DNA of 39,022 nt from an uncultured Oscillospiraceae bacterium (GCA_944387625.1 CALXFQ010000011.1:1-39022), one strand, 5' to 3'; positions 7,799 through 16,976 are shown, counted from the first letter of the stretch. Program-made: numbers and translations. Notes: generated by a model not told the origin, from the sequence alone.

Positions 7799-10700
7799 CG
7801 CGGCGCAACGCGATGCAAAAGAACACCCGCCGGACTATCCGAAGGTCTTTGGGCCGATATATCGCCATCGTGGCGATCATCGCCCTGGGCGCGGGGATAT
7901 TCGTGGGGCTGGTGGGCACCAAAACGGACATGGTGGCCACGGCGCAGCATTATACCGACGAGCAGGATATGTTCGACCTGCGGCTCCTGAGCACCTACGG
8001 CTGGAGCGCCGAGGATGTGGAAGCGGTCCAGGCCATGGACGGGGTGGCGGACGCGGAAGGGTCCATATTCCTGGACGTGATCGGGGGCTACGATGGGGCG
8101 GATAAGGAAGTGGTCTACCGGCTCCACGCCATCCCGGAGCGGATCAACAAGGTCTATCTGCTGGGCGGGCGGATGCCCCAGGCCGCCGATGAGATATTGG
8201 TAGACGGCAGCAACGCGGACGACTCGGTGCTGGGGAAGACCTTTACCATCTCCTCCGGCAACGAAGAGGCCACGCTGGAGAGCCTGACCACCACCACCTT
8301 TACCGTGGTGGGCTATGTGAGCACTCCGCTGTACATGGATGTGTCCCGGGGCAGCACCACTTTGGGCAACGGCAGCCTGGAAGGGTACATCTATGTGCCC
8401 CAGGATGCCTTCGACATGGACTATTATACGGAGATCGCGGTGACGATCCATGGGGACTATGCGGTCTACTCCGACGCGTTCACCGCCGCCATGGAGCGTA
8501 TGGCGGAACAGTTGGAGCCTGCGGTCACGGTGCTGGCCCAGGACCGGTACATCACACTAAGAGATGAGGCCCAGACGGAATACCAGGATGGGCTGAAAGA
8601 ATATGAAGACGGCCTGGCGGAGTATGAAACGGGCCGCCAGGAGGCGCTGGACGAATTGGCCCAAGCGCTGGCAGAGCTGGAAGACGGACAGGCCCAGCTG
8701 GACGAGCAGTGGGCCGCCCTGGAGGAAGGCCGCCAGCAGATCCAGGAGGGCCAGGCCCAGATCGACCAGGGCCGTCAGACCCTGGAACAGTCCAAGACCG
8801 ACCTTTTGAACGGAAAGGTGGAGGCTTACGATCAGCTGCTCCAGGCCCATCGGGCGTTGCAGGAAAATGAGAAGACGGTCAACGACAGCCTGCCCCAGGT
8901 CCAGGCTGGACTGGTCCAGCTGGACGATGGGATCGCCCAGCTGGAGGATGGTCTTTCACAGCTGGAAGAAGGCTTGCAGATGGTGGAACTGGTGGTCTCC
9001 GCCCTGGAGATCTCCCGGGACGTTTTGTCCGATCAGCTGGAGGCGGCCCAGTCCGCCCCGGTGGTGGACGAGATCCTGGTGGACTTGCTTCAGGAGCAGC
9101 TGGATCAGGTGGAGGTCAAGCTGGCAGAGTATACCGCCCAGAAAGCGGACCTGGAGGACCAGCTGCAGACCTACACCGCCCAGCTGGAGGATCTGAAGGT
9201 CCAGCGCCAGGAGCTGGCCCAGACCGAGCAGACCCTCCTGGACGCCCAGGAGGAGATCCAGGCCGGGTATGACCAGATCGGCCGGAAGCAGGAGGAGCTG
9301 GATCTTCAATTTGCCTCCGCCGAGGCCCAGATCCAGGCCGGTGAACAGGAGCTGGACCAGTCCCAGCAGACCCTGGACGAGAAACTGCAGGAGCTGGAAG
9401 CGGGCCAGACGGCGCTGGAAGATGCCCAGAAGGAGCTGGACCAGGGCTGGACGGAGTATGAAGAAGGCAAAGCCCAGGCGGAAGAGGAATTGTCCCAGGC
9501 AGAGGCCGAGCTGGCGGACGCCAAGGCCCGGCTGGACGATGCCAAGGCCCAGATCGATGACATGACCGACCCGGAGGTATACCTGCTGGATCGGAACACC
9601 AATGTGGGCTACCTGGCGGTGGACAGCAACTCCGACATCGTGGCGGGGGTGTCCCGGGTATTCCCGGCATTTTTCCTGCTGGTGGCGGCGCTGGTATGCC
9701 TGACGACCCTGACCCGGATGATCGAGGAGGAGCGGACCCAGATCGGCATTTTAAAGGCTCTGGGCTATGGCAACCGAACGATCATTGGCAAATACCTGTT
9801 CTACACCGGCTCGGCGGCCCTGGTGGGCTGTGGGGTAGGCGTGGTGGTGGGCAGCGTGGTGTTCCCGATCATCTTATGGTACGCCTATTCGATCGTGCTG
9901 AATTTGACGCCCCACATCCAGCTGGTGCTGAACTGGCCACTGTGCCTGGGGGTGGTGGCGGCGTATACCGCCCTTTCCATGCTGGTGACCTGGTACTGCT
10001 GCCGCCGGACCTTGGCGGAGGTGCCTGCCCAGCTGATCCGGCCCAAGGCACCCACTCCGGGCAAGAAGATCTGGATGGAGCATCTGCCCTTCTGGGGAAA
10101 GATCAGCTTCCTGAACAAGGTGATGTTCCGCAATGTGTTCCGCTACAAACAGCGGCTGATGATGATGCTGGTGGGCATCGGCGGGTGTACCGCGTTGCTC
10201 CTTACCGGCTTTGGCATCGGCGACTCGATCCAGGATATCAACGACTATCAGTTCCGGGAAGTGACCACCTACGATATACAGGTCTATTTCTCCGAGGACC
10301 AGGATCAACAGGCTCAGGACACGTTTTGCCAGGCGGTGGATGCTCAGAGCATCCTGTTTTACCATCAGTCCACCGTGGACCTGGAATTTGACGACAAGAC
10401 CAGCGAAGTGAACCTGCTGGCCGCCGGCGACCAGATCCGGGACCATATGGACCTGCATAACGGCCAGGAGGCGCTGGGGATGCCCGGGCTGGGCCAAGCC
10501 TATATCTCCACCGGCGTAGCGGAGGCCATGGATGTCCAGGTGGGAGATACCATCACCATCCGAAACGCGGATATGCAGACAGTCCAGCTGGAAGTCACCG
10601 GGGTCTTTGAGAACTATGTGTACAACTATGTGCTCCTGCGCCCTGAGAGCCTGGAACAGGCCTGGGGCGAAACACCTGCCCAGCAGATGGCTTTCGTGAC

Positions 10701-11220
10701 CTTGCGGGAAGATCAGGACGCCCATGCTGTGGGCGCCTCGATCTCGGAGCAGGCAGGGGTGATGAATGTGAGCATCAGCCAGGATCTGGCGGACCAGGTG
10801 GGCAGTATGCTGGAGGTGCTGGACATGATCGTGGCCACGGTGGTGGTGTGCGCCGGAATGTTGGCCGTGATCGTGCTGTACAATCTGACCAACATCAGCA
10901 TCACCGAGCGGATCCGGGAGATCGCCACGATCAAGGTCCTGGGCTTTACCTCCAAGGAGACCGCCGCCTATGTGTTCAAGGAGTACCTGCTCCTGACGGC
11001 CATGGGCATGGTGGTGGGCCTGGGAGGAGGCGTGCTCCTGCTCCAGTTCGTCATGTCCCAGATCAAGGTGGATATGGTCTGGTTCCTTACCCGGCTGGAC
11101 TGGACGTCCTTCCTTTGGGCCATGGTGCTGACAATGCTTTTGGCCTGCCTGGTGGACTTCCTGCTCTATTTCAAGCTGGAGCGGATCGACATGGCGGACG
11201 CTCTGAAATCCGTGGAATAA
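7792..11220 (+). CDS. FtsX-like ABC transporter permease with a giant extracytoplasmic coiled coil
   Basis: A 1142-residue permease. One membrane helix lies near the N-terminus (YIAIVAIIALGAGIFVGLVG, about 20-40), followed by an extracytoplasmic region. From about 256 to 590 runs an almost unbroken coiled coil rich in Gln, Glu, Ala and Leu, with repeats such as LEDGQAQLDE and LEEGRQQIQEGQAQID. An FtsX core with three helices follows (about 620-740), then a second anchor near 790-810, a second periplasmic-type domain, and a C-terminal FtsX core (about 1010-1140). Two FtsX modules in one chain means the ATPase may work with a single permease. This layout is common in Firmicute exporters of unknown substrate, but the coiled coil is exceptionally long. 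Confidence 0.9.
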   Translation: MVTRRNAMQKNTRRTIRRSLGRYIAIVAIIALGAGIFVGLVGTKTDMVATAQHYTDEQDMFDLRLLSTYGWSAEDVEAVQAMDGVADAEGSIFLDVIGGYDGADKEVVYRLHAIPERINKVYLLGGRMPQAADEILVDGSNADDSVLGKTFTISSGNEEATLESLTTTTFTVVGYVSTPLYMDVSRGSTTLGNGSLEGYIYVPQDAFDMDYYTEIAVTIHGDYAVYSDAFTAAMERMAEQLEPAVTVLAQDRYITLRDEAQTEYQDGLKEYEDGLAEYETGRQEALDELAQALAELEDGQAQLDEQWAALEEGRQQIQEGQAQIDQGRQTLEQSKTDLLNGKVEAYDQLLQAHRALQENEKTVNDSLPQVQAGLVQLDDGIAQLEDGLSQLEEGLQMVELVVSALEISRDVLSDQLEAAQSAPVVDEILVDLLQEQLDQVEVKLAEYTAQKADLEDQLQTYTAQLEDLKVQRQELAQTEQTLLDAQEEIQAGYDQIGRKQEELDLQFASAEAQIQAGEQELDQSQQTLDEKLQELEAGQTALEDAQKELDQGWTEYEEGKAQAEEELSQAEAELADAKARLDDAKAQIDDMTDPEVYLLDRNTNVGYLAVDSNSDIVAGVSRVFPAFFLLVAALVCLTTLTRMIEEERTQIGILKALGYGNRTIIGKYLFYTGSAALVGCGVGVVVGSVVFPIILWYAYSIVLNLTPHIQLVLNWPLCLGVVAAYTALSMLVTWYCCRRTLAEVPAQLIRPKAPTPGKKIWMEHLPFWGKISFLNKVMFRNVFRYKQRLMMMLVGIGGCTALLLTGFGIGDSIQDINDYQFREVTTYDIQVYFSEDQDQQAQDTFCQAVDAQSILFYHQSTVDLEFDDKTSEVNLLAAGDQIRDHMDLHNGQEALGMPGLGQAYISTGVAEAMDVQVGDTITIRNADMQTVQLEVTGVFENYVYNYVLLRPESLEQAWGETPAQQMAFVTLREDQDAHAVGASISEQAGVMNVSISQDLADQVGSMLEVLDMIVATVVVCAGMLAVIVLYNLTNISITERIREIATIKVLGFTSKETAAYVFKEYLLLTAMGMVVGLGGGVLLLQFVMSQIKVDMVWFLTRLDWTSFLWAMVLTMLLACLVDFLLYFKLERIDMADALKSVE

Positions 11221-11268
11221 AAAATGGCTGTCCGCGGAAGCCGACGCCGGATAAGGAAACTTTTGTAT

Positions 11269-11313
11269 AAGGGACGGCGCGGCTGAGTAAAATGGGCCGC
11301 GCCGTTTCCCTTG
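11269..11313 (+). terminator. GC-rich hairpin after the FtsX-type permease
   Basis: ACGGCGCGGC (11274-11283) pairs with GCCGCGCCGT (11296-11305), and flanking AAGGG/CCCTT can extend the stem. Only TTT follows, so termination strength is uncertain. Confidence 0.5.
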
Positions 11314-11326
11314 CTGTACGAAAATG

Positions 11327-11356
11327 CCGGCAGAGAAGAACTCTGCCGGTATTTTA
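11327..11356. terminator. Bidirectional terminator between convergent ABC operons
   Basis: CCGGCAGAG (11327-11335) pairs with CTCTGCCGG (11341-11349) around a 5-nt loop. It is followed by TATTTTAT on the plus strand and CATTTTCG on the minus strand, 12 bp beyond the stop of the opposing permease gene. Confidence 0.65.
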
Positions 11357-11367
11357 TGCGGTCTGTT

Positions 11368-12153
11368 TTAATGAATGTCTTTCTTCGTGTATTTCAGATA
11401 AGCGATCGTGATCGAGCTGATCGACAGGACCGCGCCTATGGTGACCATTACGCCGTCCAGGCCGCCGTTTGACACGATATCGGCGGCCTCACAATATCCA
11501 AACGGCGTTATGTATTTCAAAAAACCGGCCACATCGGCGATGTTCGCGATCAGATTCAGGAAATACATCATGGCGGCCAGGCCAAGCCCCAGCCCAGCAC
11601 TGCCTCTGCGCAGGAATGCCGAAATACCAAAACAGATCCCTGCCAGCTCGAGCTGAAGCAGATAATAGGCAAGATGTATCAGATCCAGCTCTTTCCAGGG
11701 GATCTTTTCGCCAATGGCGGCAATAGAGCCTACACAAAGGGCATAGATCACGATGTTCATAGCCGTGATCTGAATGAAAACGGCGATCAGTTTTTCCGTC
11801 AGGATCCTTGTGCGGCTGACAGGATGCGTCAGCAGAAATTCCGCTGTTTTGTCTTTTTCTTCCTTGCTGAGAATACCTGACGCGCAAATGGATACATAAA
11901 ACGCGCCGCCCAGCCCTAAAATATTGCCGCACTCAACGGCGTAGAACCCGATGAGCGTTCCAAAATTTAAGCGGTCCATACCAAACGCTGCAGAAAAAGA
12001 TCCCATGGAGGCAAACGCGTCGTTGATGCTGTCTATCTGACCTTTCATTTCCGGGAACAGAAAAACGCAGACCGCAAGAAGAGATCCAATGGAAGCCGTC
12101 CATATCAGAAACGAAGCTTTGCCTTGCCGCAGTTCGTGCTTTACAAGCGTCAT
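11368..12153 (-). CDS. ABC-2 type transporter permease
   Basis: A 261-residue polytopic membrane protein with about six helices. It opens with a cytoplasmic MTLVKHELRQGKASFLIWT and carries the typical ABC-2 loop GILSKEEKDKTAEFLLTHPVSRTRILTEK between helices 2 and 3. The C-terminus is YLKYTKKDIH. It is coupled to the upstream ATPase by an ATGA overlap, and together they form an exporter of unknown substrate (lipid, peptide or antibiotic). Base composition is visibly less GC-rich than the flanking exporter and aro genes, with more AAA, ATA and TCC/AGC use. That suggests separate ancestry or recent acquisition. Confidence 0.87.
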   Translation of the reverse strand: MTLVKHELRQGKASFLIWTASIGSLLAVCVFLFPEMKGQIDSINDAFASMGSFSAAFGMDRLNFGTLIGFYAVECGNILGLGGAFYVSICASGILSKEEKDKTAEFLLTHPVSRTRILTEKLIAVFIQITAMNIVIYALCVGSIAAIGEKIPWKELDLIHLAYYLLQLELAGICFGISAFLRRGSAGLGLGLAAMMYFLNLIANIADVAGFLKYITPFGYCEAADIVSNGGLDGVMVTIGAVLSISSITIAYLKYTKKDIH

Positions 12154-13031
12154 ATCGTTTCACCGCCCTTCCCGTAGTAATGCAGAAACATTTCTTCCAG
12201 ATCAGGCTCCATGACCGTAAGGTCATCGACCCGACCAGAAGACAGGGCGTGCAGTAAGCTTCCCATATCTCCGCTGTAAAGGAAACTGACCGAGCCCTCC
12301 GCTTCTTTTCTGTCACGGATGCCGGTTAGATGTTCCAGGTCTACCACGCCATGAACGGTTATCCGCTTGATGCTCGTTTTGGAAAGACCATCGACTCTGT
12401 CGCACGCGATGATCCTGCCGTCACGGATAATGGCCGCGTGGGTACAGTTGCGCTGGACCTCCGAGAGGACATGGCTGGACAGGAGGATCGTGACGCCCTC
12501 TCTGTTTCTCTCCCGGAGGATGTCAAAAAACTCTTTTTGCATCAGCGGATCTAATCCGCTGGTGGGTTCATCCAGCACCAGCAGAGCCGGTCTGTGCTGT
12601 AGAGCGCAGACGATGGCGACCTTCTTCCTGTTGCCGAAGGACAGTTCATCCACCTTCCGGGATGTATCAAGCTGTAAGCGCTCACAAAGCAGTTTCGCTT
12701 CCGATGTACAATTCGTTCTCCGCAGATCGGCGGACAGCTTTAGTATATCCTTCACGGTCATCCCGTGGTAGAACAGCGCCTCCGAGGGCAGGTACCCTAC
12801 ATCGCTCAAAATGGCGCCCTTTTCCTTTGTGATATCTTTTCCAAACACCATCGCGCTGCCGGAGGTGGGGCGGATCAGACCCAGCAGTGTTCGGATCGTC
12901 GTGGATTTTCCGGCACCGTTTGGACCAATGAATCCAAAAAGATCGCCCTGTGTTACCGTAAGGTCAAGGTCTATGATCCCTCTTGCCTTGCCGTAATACT
13001 TGGTAAGCTTTGATGTTTTGATAACTTCCAT
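12150..13031 (-). CDS. ABC transporter ATP-binding protein (ABC-2 export type)
   Basis: A 293-residue ATPase. Walker A is GPNGAGKSTT (about 36-45) and Walker B is LLVLDEPTSGLD. The signature is the variant LSFGNRKKVAIV instead of LSGGQ, a variant I associate with one ABC-2 subfamily and not necessarily a defect. The switch His lies in ILLSSHVLSEV. A roughly 70-residue C-terminal extension, ending LEEMFLHYYGKGGETI, is common in antibiotic/lipid export ATPases. AAGGAGTG lies before the ATG. The gene follows aroQ by 55 bp on the same strand without a clear terminator between, so read-through from the aro operon is possible. GC content is lower than in the neighbours. Confidence 0.9.
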   Translation of the reverse strand: MEVIKTSKLTKYYGKARGIIDLDLTVTQGDLFGFIGPNGAGKSTTIRTLLGLIRPTSGSAMVFGKDITKEKGAILSDVGYLPSEALFYHGMTVKDILKLSADLRRTNCTSEAKLLCERLQLDTSRKVDELSFGNRKKVAIVCALQHRPALLVLDEPTSGLDPLMQKEFFDILRERNREGVTILLSSHVLSEVQRNCTHAAIIRDGRIIACDRVDGLSKTSIKRITVHGVVDLEHLTGIRDRKEAEGSVSFLYSGDMGSLLHALSSGRVDDLTVMEPDLEEMFLHYYGKGGETI

Positions 13032-13086
13032 CTTCTGCCACTCCTTCCGAAGATAGAGGCCGGGATCGGCTGTCCCGGATCGATAT

Positions 13087-13518
13087 TCAGCCGTAGCGCT
13101 TTTTCAGATACAAGACCGCCTGGCGGTAGCCTTCCAGCCCCAAGCCCTGGATCGTCTTTTCACAGTACATCCCCGGGTAGGAGATCTGGCGGAAAGGTTC
13201 CCGGGCGTCCACCTGAGAGATGTGGACCTCCACCGCCGGGATCGACACCGCTTTCAAAGCGTCCAAGATCGCCACCGAGGTGTGGGTGTAGGCGGCGGGA
13301 TTGATCACGATGCCATCGAAGCGGCCGTAGGCGGCCTGGATCTTGTCCACCAGGTCCCCTTCGTGGTTGGACTGGTACTGCTCGATGGTGACGCCTGCTT
13401 CCAGGGCGGTGCTTTCCAGCAGAGCCAGAAGATCGCCGAAGGTCTGCTTGCCGTAGATATCAGGCTCCCGGATCCCCAGCATATTAATGTTGGGACCGTT
13501 GAGCACCAGGATCTTCAT
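13087..13518 (-). CDS. aroQ: 3-dehydroquinate dehydratase, type II
   Basis: A 143-residue type II dehydroquinase that removes water from 3-dehydroquinate to give 3-dehydroshikimate (step 3 of the shikimate pathway). The opening ILVLNGPNINMLGIREPDIYG contains the conserved Asn and the mobile-loop Arg and Tyr. QSNHEGDLVDKI, INPAAYTHTSVAI and VEVHISQVDAREPFR carry the remaining active-site residues, including the catalytic His. Length matches the family. Its start overlaps the aroE-aroK stop by 4 nt (ATGA). It is the last gene of the aro operon. Confidence 0.96.
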   Translation of the reverse strand: MKILVLNGPNINMLGIREPDIYGKQTFGDLLALLESTALEAGVTIEQYQSNHEGDLVDKIQAAYGRFDGIVINPAAYTHTSVAILDALKAVSIPAVEVHISQVDAREPFRQISYPGMYCEKTIQGLGLEGYRQAVLYLKKRYG

Positions 13519-14741
13519 ACACATTCCTCCAAACATTGGATGATCCGCGCGAGGGTCTGGTCCAGGGGACCATCGTTGTCGATGATATGGTCGGCGAAGC
13601 GCCGGTACAGAGGCGCCCGGACCTGGTACATTTGAGCAAGATCGCCGGTCTGGGACAGGGGGCGGCCCTGGGTGGGCAGTTTTCTCAAGTCCCGGGTGAG
13701 CCAGAAAATGGTGCCGTTTTGGTGGAGGGCTGGGTAGTTCTCCGCCCGGGTCACACAGCCGCCCCCGGTGGCGATCACCAGGCCGGACTGCTTTCCCAGT
13801 TCCCGGAGGACCTGGCTCTCCAGCTTCCGAAAACCGGCCTGACCTTGCTGGGCAAAGATCTGCGGGATCGGACAGCCGGCCGCCGCTTCGATCTGGGCAT
13901 CCGCGTCCGCCCAGGGCCTGCCCAGCCGCGCCGCCAGGGCGGCGGCCAGGGTGGTCTTGCCGGAGCCTGGCATACCGATCAGGATGATGTTCTCCATCTG
14001 CCGGCGAAGCCGCCGGCAGATCTGACCAATCACATCGTCGGAGAGCGTCTTGCCCTGGAACCACTCCGAGGACTCCTTGGCCTGGGCCACCAGCATCCAA
14101 AGGCCGCTCATGGCCGGGATCTTCCGCTCCTGCGCCTCCAAGATCAGCCGGGTCCGGGCGGGGTTGTAGACGATGTCCAGCACACATTCCAGGGAATGGA
14201 AGAGGTCCAGATCCACCGGGGAGATCCCGTTGTTGGGATACATCCCCACCGGCGTGGCGTTGACGATCCCGGCGGCGTCGGCGTGGCGGTGGAGGTTTTG
14301 ATAGTTGTTTTCTCCATGGCGGGAGATCACCACCGCCTGGGCGCCCAGCTCCCGCAAGACCGCCACCACCGTATTGGAGGCGCCGCCGCTGCCCAGGACC
14401 AGCACCTTTTTCCCGGCAAAGTTTGCGCCGCTTTGTTCCACCATGGAGCGGAAGCCAAAATAGTCCGTGTTGTGGCCCACCAAAGCGCCGTCGCTTTGGC
14501 GGACGATGGTGTTCACCGCCCCCAGCCGGGCGGCTTCCGGGGTCAGCCGGTCCAGGTAGGCGATCACCGCTTTTTTGTAGGGGATGGTCACATTCAGGCC
14601 GGTGAAGCGGCCCCGGCGGAGAAAGTCCTCCAGCGCCTGGGGCTCCTTTTCAAAGAGCCTGTAAGGATACGGCCCCAGCAGGCGGTGGATCTGGGGGGAG
14701 TAGCTGTGGCCCAGCTTTTGGCCCAGAAGTCCGCACTCCAT
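13515..14741 (-). CDS. aroE-aroK: Bifunctional shikimate dehydrogenase / shikimate kinase fusion
   Basis: A 408-residue fusion carrying steps 4 and 5 of the pathway. Residues 1 to about 245 are AroE. They hold shikimate-binding GHSYSP, LNVTIPYKK with the catalytic Lys at 56, GHNTD with the catalytic Asp at 93, an NADP-binding glycine loop GSGGAS (117-122) and the late motif SGLWMLVAQA. Residues 250-408 are AroK. They hold P-loop GMPGSGKTT (256-264), DADAQIE, substrate Arg in FRKLE, GGGC (326-329) and the lid GRPL. The reading frame is continuous, and the Met at 249 has no convincing ribosome site, so I treat it as one polypeptide. Both active sites look intact. It overlaps pheA by one base and aroQ by four. 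Confidence 0.93.
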   Translation of the reverse strand: MECGLLGQKLGHSYSPQIHRLLGPYPYRLFEKEPQALEDFLRRGRFTGLNVTIPYKKAVIAYLDRLTPEAARLGAVNTIVRQSDGALVGHNTDYFGFRSMVEQSGANFAGKKVLVLGSGGASNTVVAVLRELGAQAVVISRHGENNYQNLHRHADAAGIVNATPVGMYPNNGISPVDLDLFHSLECVLDIVYNPARTRLILEAQERKIPAMSGLWMLVAQAKESSEWFQGKTLSDDVIGQICRRLRRQMENIILIGMPGSGKTTLAAALAARLGRPWADADAQIEAAAGCPIPQIFAQQGQAGFRKLESQVLRELGKQSGLVIATGGGCVTRAENYPALHQNGTIFWLTRDLRKLPTQGRPLSQTGDLAQMYQVRAPLYRRFADHIIDNDGPLDQTLARIIQCLEECV

Positions 14742-15883
14742 CAGACCACCTCGCTGTAGCTGCCCAGATACTTGAATTCCTCACACATCTCGTCCAGCTC
14801 GCACATGAGCTGGACATATTCTTCGGAGTAGATCGAGGTCTCCAGGTCAAAGTAGAACATGAACTCAAACTCCCGGTCCGGGATCGGCCGGGATTCCAGC
14901 TTGGTCACGTTGATCCCCAGGGTGAAGAGCCGGGCCAGCACCCGGTACAAGGAGCCTGGCCGGTGGGGGAGGATCATCATGATGCTGGTCTTGTCTGCCC
15001 CGGGATAGATCTCCAGATCCTTGCTGATGCAGATGAACCGGGTCCGATTGTTGCCCTTGTCCTGCACCGAGGGAGCCAGGTTCTCCAGGCCGTACAAGGC
15101 GCAGCAGGACCGGCTGCTCAGGGCCGCCACATCGGTCCGGCCGGACTGGGCCACTATTTGCGCGGCCACCGCGGTGTTCTCCACCGCGATCACCTCCACA
15201 TCCTTCAGCTCCCGGAGAAAATCGGAGCACTGGCTGATCGCCTGCTCGTGGGAGTAGATGGTCCGAATGGAGGCCAGGTCCGCGCCTTTCCGGGCCAGCA
15301 GATTGTGGTCCACCTTCAGCCGGAAGGTGCGGATGATGGAGAAGTTGTGGAGGATCATCAGGTCGTATACCTTGTTCACCGACCCGGCGGTGGAGTTTTC
15401 GATGGGCAATATGCCGTATTTGCACAGCCCCTGATCGATGGCGTTGAAGACCCCGTTGAAGTTTTTGAAGTACATGATGTTCGGGCTTTTGAAGATCTTT
15501 TCACAGGCGATCTGGGAGTAGGCCCCTTCCACCCCCTGGCAGGCCACCATGGGGGCCTGGGGGAACAATGGAGAGGTCTGCCGGATCGCCTGGGCGATCC
15601 GGTCATGGAGGGGGCTTGACACCATGTTCCGCTTGCTCTGCCAGCTCCTGCTCAGCTCGAAGATCGTGGAATACAAAGCCCGGGTGTAGTCGGCCATCTC
15701 CTTCCCGGAGCGCTGGGCCACCTTCGCCAGCACCTGCCGCTCCCGGGCAGGGACCTGGATCGGCAGGCCGTTGGCCCGCTTATAGTCTGCCACCTGGGCG
15801 GAAACGTCCATCCGCTGGCAGAACAGGTCTACCAGCTGGCAGTCGATCTGATCGATCTGGTCCCGCAGTTCGTTGATATCCAT
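14741..15883 (-). CDS. pheA: Chorismate mutase / prephenate dehydratase (P-protein)
   Basis: A 380-residue bifunctional enzyme converting chorismate to prephenate and then phenylpyruvate, the Phe branch. An AroQ-type chorismate mutase spans 1 to about 90 (MDINELRDQIDQID, with VADYKRANG). Prephenate dehydratase covers about 108-290, with GVEGAYSQ, PIENSTAGSV and the catalytic TRF motif (281-283). An ACT domain follows (about 298-380) with PHRPGSLYRVL and LESRPI. The ESRP-type motif is where Phe binds for feedback inhibition in known P-proteins, so allosteric control by Phe is likely. AGGAGG precedes the ATG. It shares one base with the aroE-aroK start. Confidence 0.95.
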   Translation of the reverse strand: MDINELRDQIDQIDCQLVDLFCQRMDVSAQVADYKRANGLPIQVPARERQVLAKVAQRSGKEMADYTRALYSTIFELSRSWQSKRNMVSSPLHDRIAQAIRQTSPLFPQAPMVACQGVEGAYSQIACEKIFKSPNIMYFKNFNGVFNAIDQGLCKYGILPIENSTAGSVNKVYDLMILHNFSIIRTFRLKVDHNLLARKGADLASIRTIYSHEQAISQCSDFLRELKDVEVIAVENTAVAAQIVAQSGRTDVAALSSRSCCALYGLENLAPSVQDKGNNRTRFICISKDLEIYPGADKTSIMMILPHRPGSLYRVLARLFTLGINVTKLESRPIPDREFEFMFYFDLETSIYSEEYVQLMCELDEMCEEFKYLGSYSEVV

Positions 15884-15884
15884 A

Positions 15885-16976
15885 TCAAAAAGCCCTCCTG
15901 TGCCTGGATGGATCGGAAAGGATCGCGTCATATATCCCGATCGCCGCGGCGGCTTCCACCACCGGCACGGCTCTGGGGACGATGCATGGGTCATGGCGGC
16001 CACGGACCTGCAGAGGCGTCGGCTCCATGGTCTCAAGGGAAACGGTGGTCTGGGGCAGGCTGATCGAGGGGGTGGGCTTCACCGCCACCCGGAAGATCAG
16101 CGGCATCCCATTGGTGATCCCGCCCAAGATCCCGCCGGCGTGGTTGGTGGTGGTGACCACCCGGCCCTCCCGGACGGTGTAAGGATCGTTGTTCTCCGAG
16201 CCGTACATCCCGGCCACCCGGTATCCGGCTCCAAAGTCCAGCCCCTTCACCGCCGGGATCCCGTAGACGATCTGCCCGATCCGGCTCTCCATGCCGCCGA
16301 ACATCGGGTCCCCCAGCCCGGCTGGCAGGCCGGTGACACAGCACTCGATCATGCCCCCTACGCTGTCGCCTTTGCTTCGGGCCTGGCTGATGAGCTGGCG
16401 CATCTTATCCCCCCGCGCCGGGTCGATCACCGGGAAGTCCGCCCCCACGGCCTCCAGATCCGGCACCACCGGATCGAAGGACTGGTCCTCCACCGGCCCG
16501 ATCTTGGCGATGTGGGCGGCCACACGGATGCCCAGGTCTTCCAGCCATTGAAGGCAAAGCCCGCCGGCGACGCACAAGGGCGCGGTCAACCGGCCGGAGA
16601 AATGGCCGCCGCCGGCGCTGTCCTGGAAGCCGTGGTATTTGACCTGGGCCGTATAGTCGGCGTGGCCCGGCCGGGGGCAGACCTTCAGACCGGCATAGTC
16701 CCCGGAACGGGTGTTGTGGTTCCAGATCACCGCCGCGATCGGTGCGCCGCAGGTCCGCCCATCCAGGATCCCGGACAGGAACTCCGGCCGGTCTTCCTCC
16801 CGGCGGGGGGTGGAGATGTGGTTCCGCCCCGGCGCGCGCCGGTCCAGGAACTTCCCCAGTTTTTCCAGATCCACCGCCAGTCCGGCAGGGATGCCGTCCA
16901 GGGTCATGCCGATGGCCGGCCCATGGGACTGGCCGAAGATGGATAATTTCAAAGACTCACCGTAGGTGCTGCTCAT
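15885..16976 (-). CDS. aroC: Chorismate synthase
   Basis: A 363-residue flavin-dependent enzyme making chorismate from EPSP (step 7). Diagnostic stretches are GESLKLSIFGQSHGPAIG at the N-terminus, CPRPGHADY, SAGGGHFSGRLTAPL, the Arg-rich RRAPGRNHISTPRREED near 45-65, and ATTNHAGGILGG-like VTTTNHAGGILGGITNG in the C-terminal part. Length is normal. It overlaps aroA by 20 nt, and its stop lies 1 nt before the pheA ATG. Confidence 0.96.
   Translation of the reverse strand: MSSTYGESLKLSIFGQSHGPAIGMTLDGIPAGLAVDLEKLGKFLDRRAPGRNHISTPRREEDRPEFLSGILDGRTCGAPIAAVIWNHNTRSGDYAGLKVCPRPGHADYTAQVKYHGFQDSAGGGHFSGRLTAPLCVAGGLCLQWLEDLGIRVAAHIAKIGPVEDQSFDPVVPDLEAVGADFPVIDPARGDKMRQLISQARSKGDSVGGMIECCVTGLPAGLGDPMFGGMESRIGQIVYGIPAVKGLDFGAGYRVAGMYGSENNDPYTVREGRVVTTTNHAGGILGGITNGMPLIFRVAVKPTPSISLPQTTVSLETMEPTPLQVRGRHDPCIVPRAVPVVEAAAAIGIYDAILSDPSRHRRAF

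Noticed and set aside
8560-9560. DNA tandem repeat in the permease gene
   Set aside because: The similarity is at the level of heptad amino acid pattern, and no regular DNA period is visible.
13515-13995. Separate aroK gene with its own start at Met 249 of the fusion
   Set aside because: The frame is continuous from aroE and no convincing Shine-Dalgarno precedes that Met.
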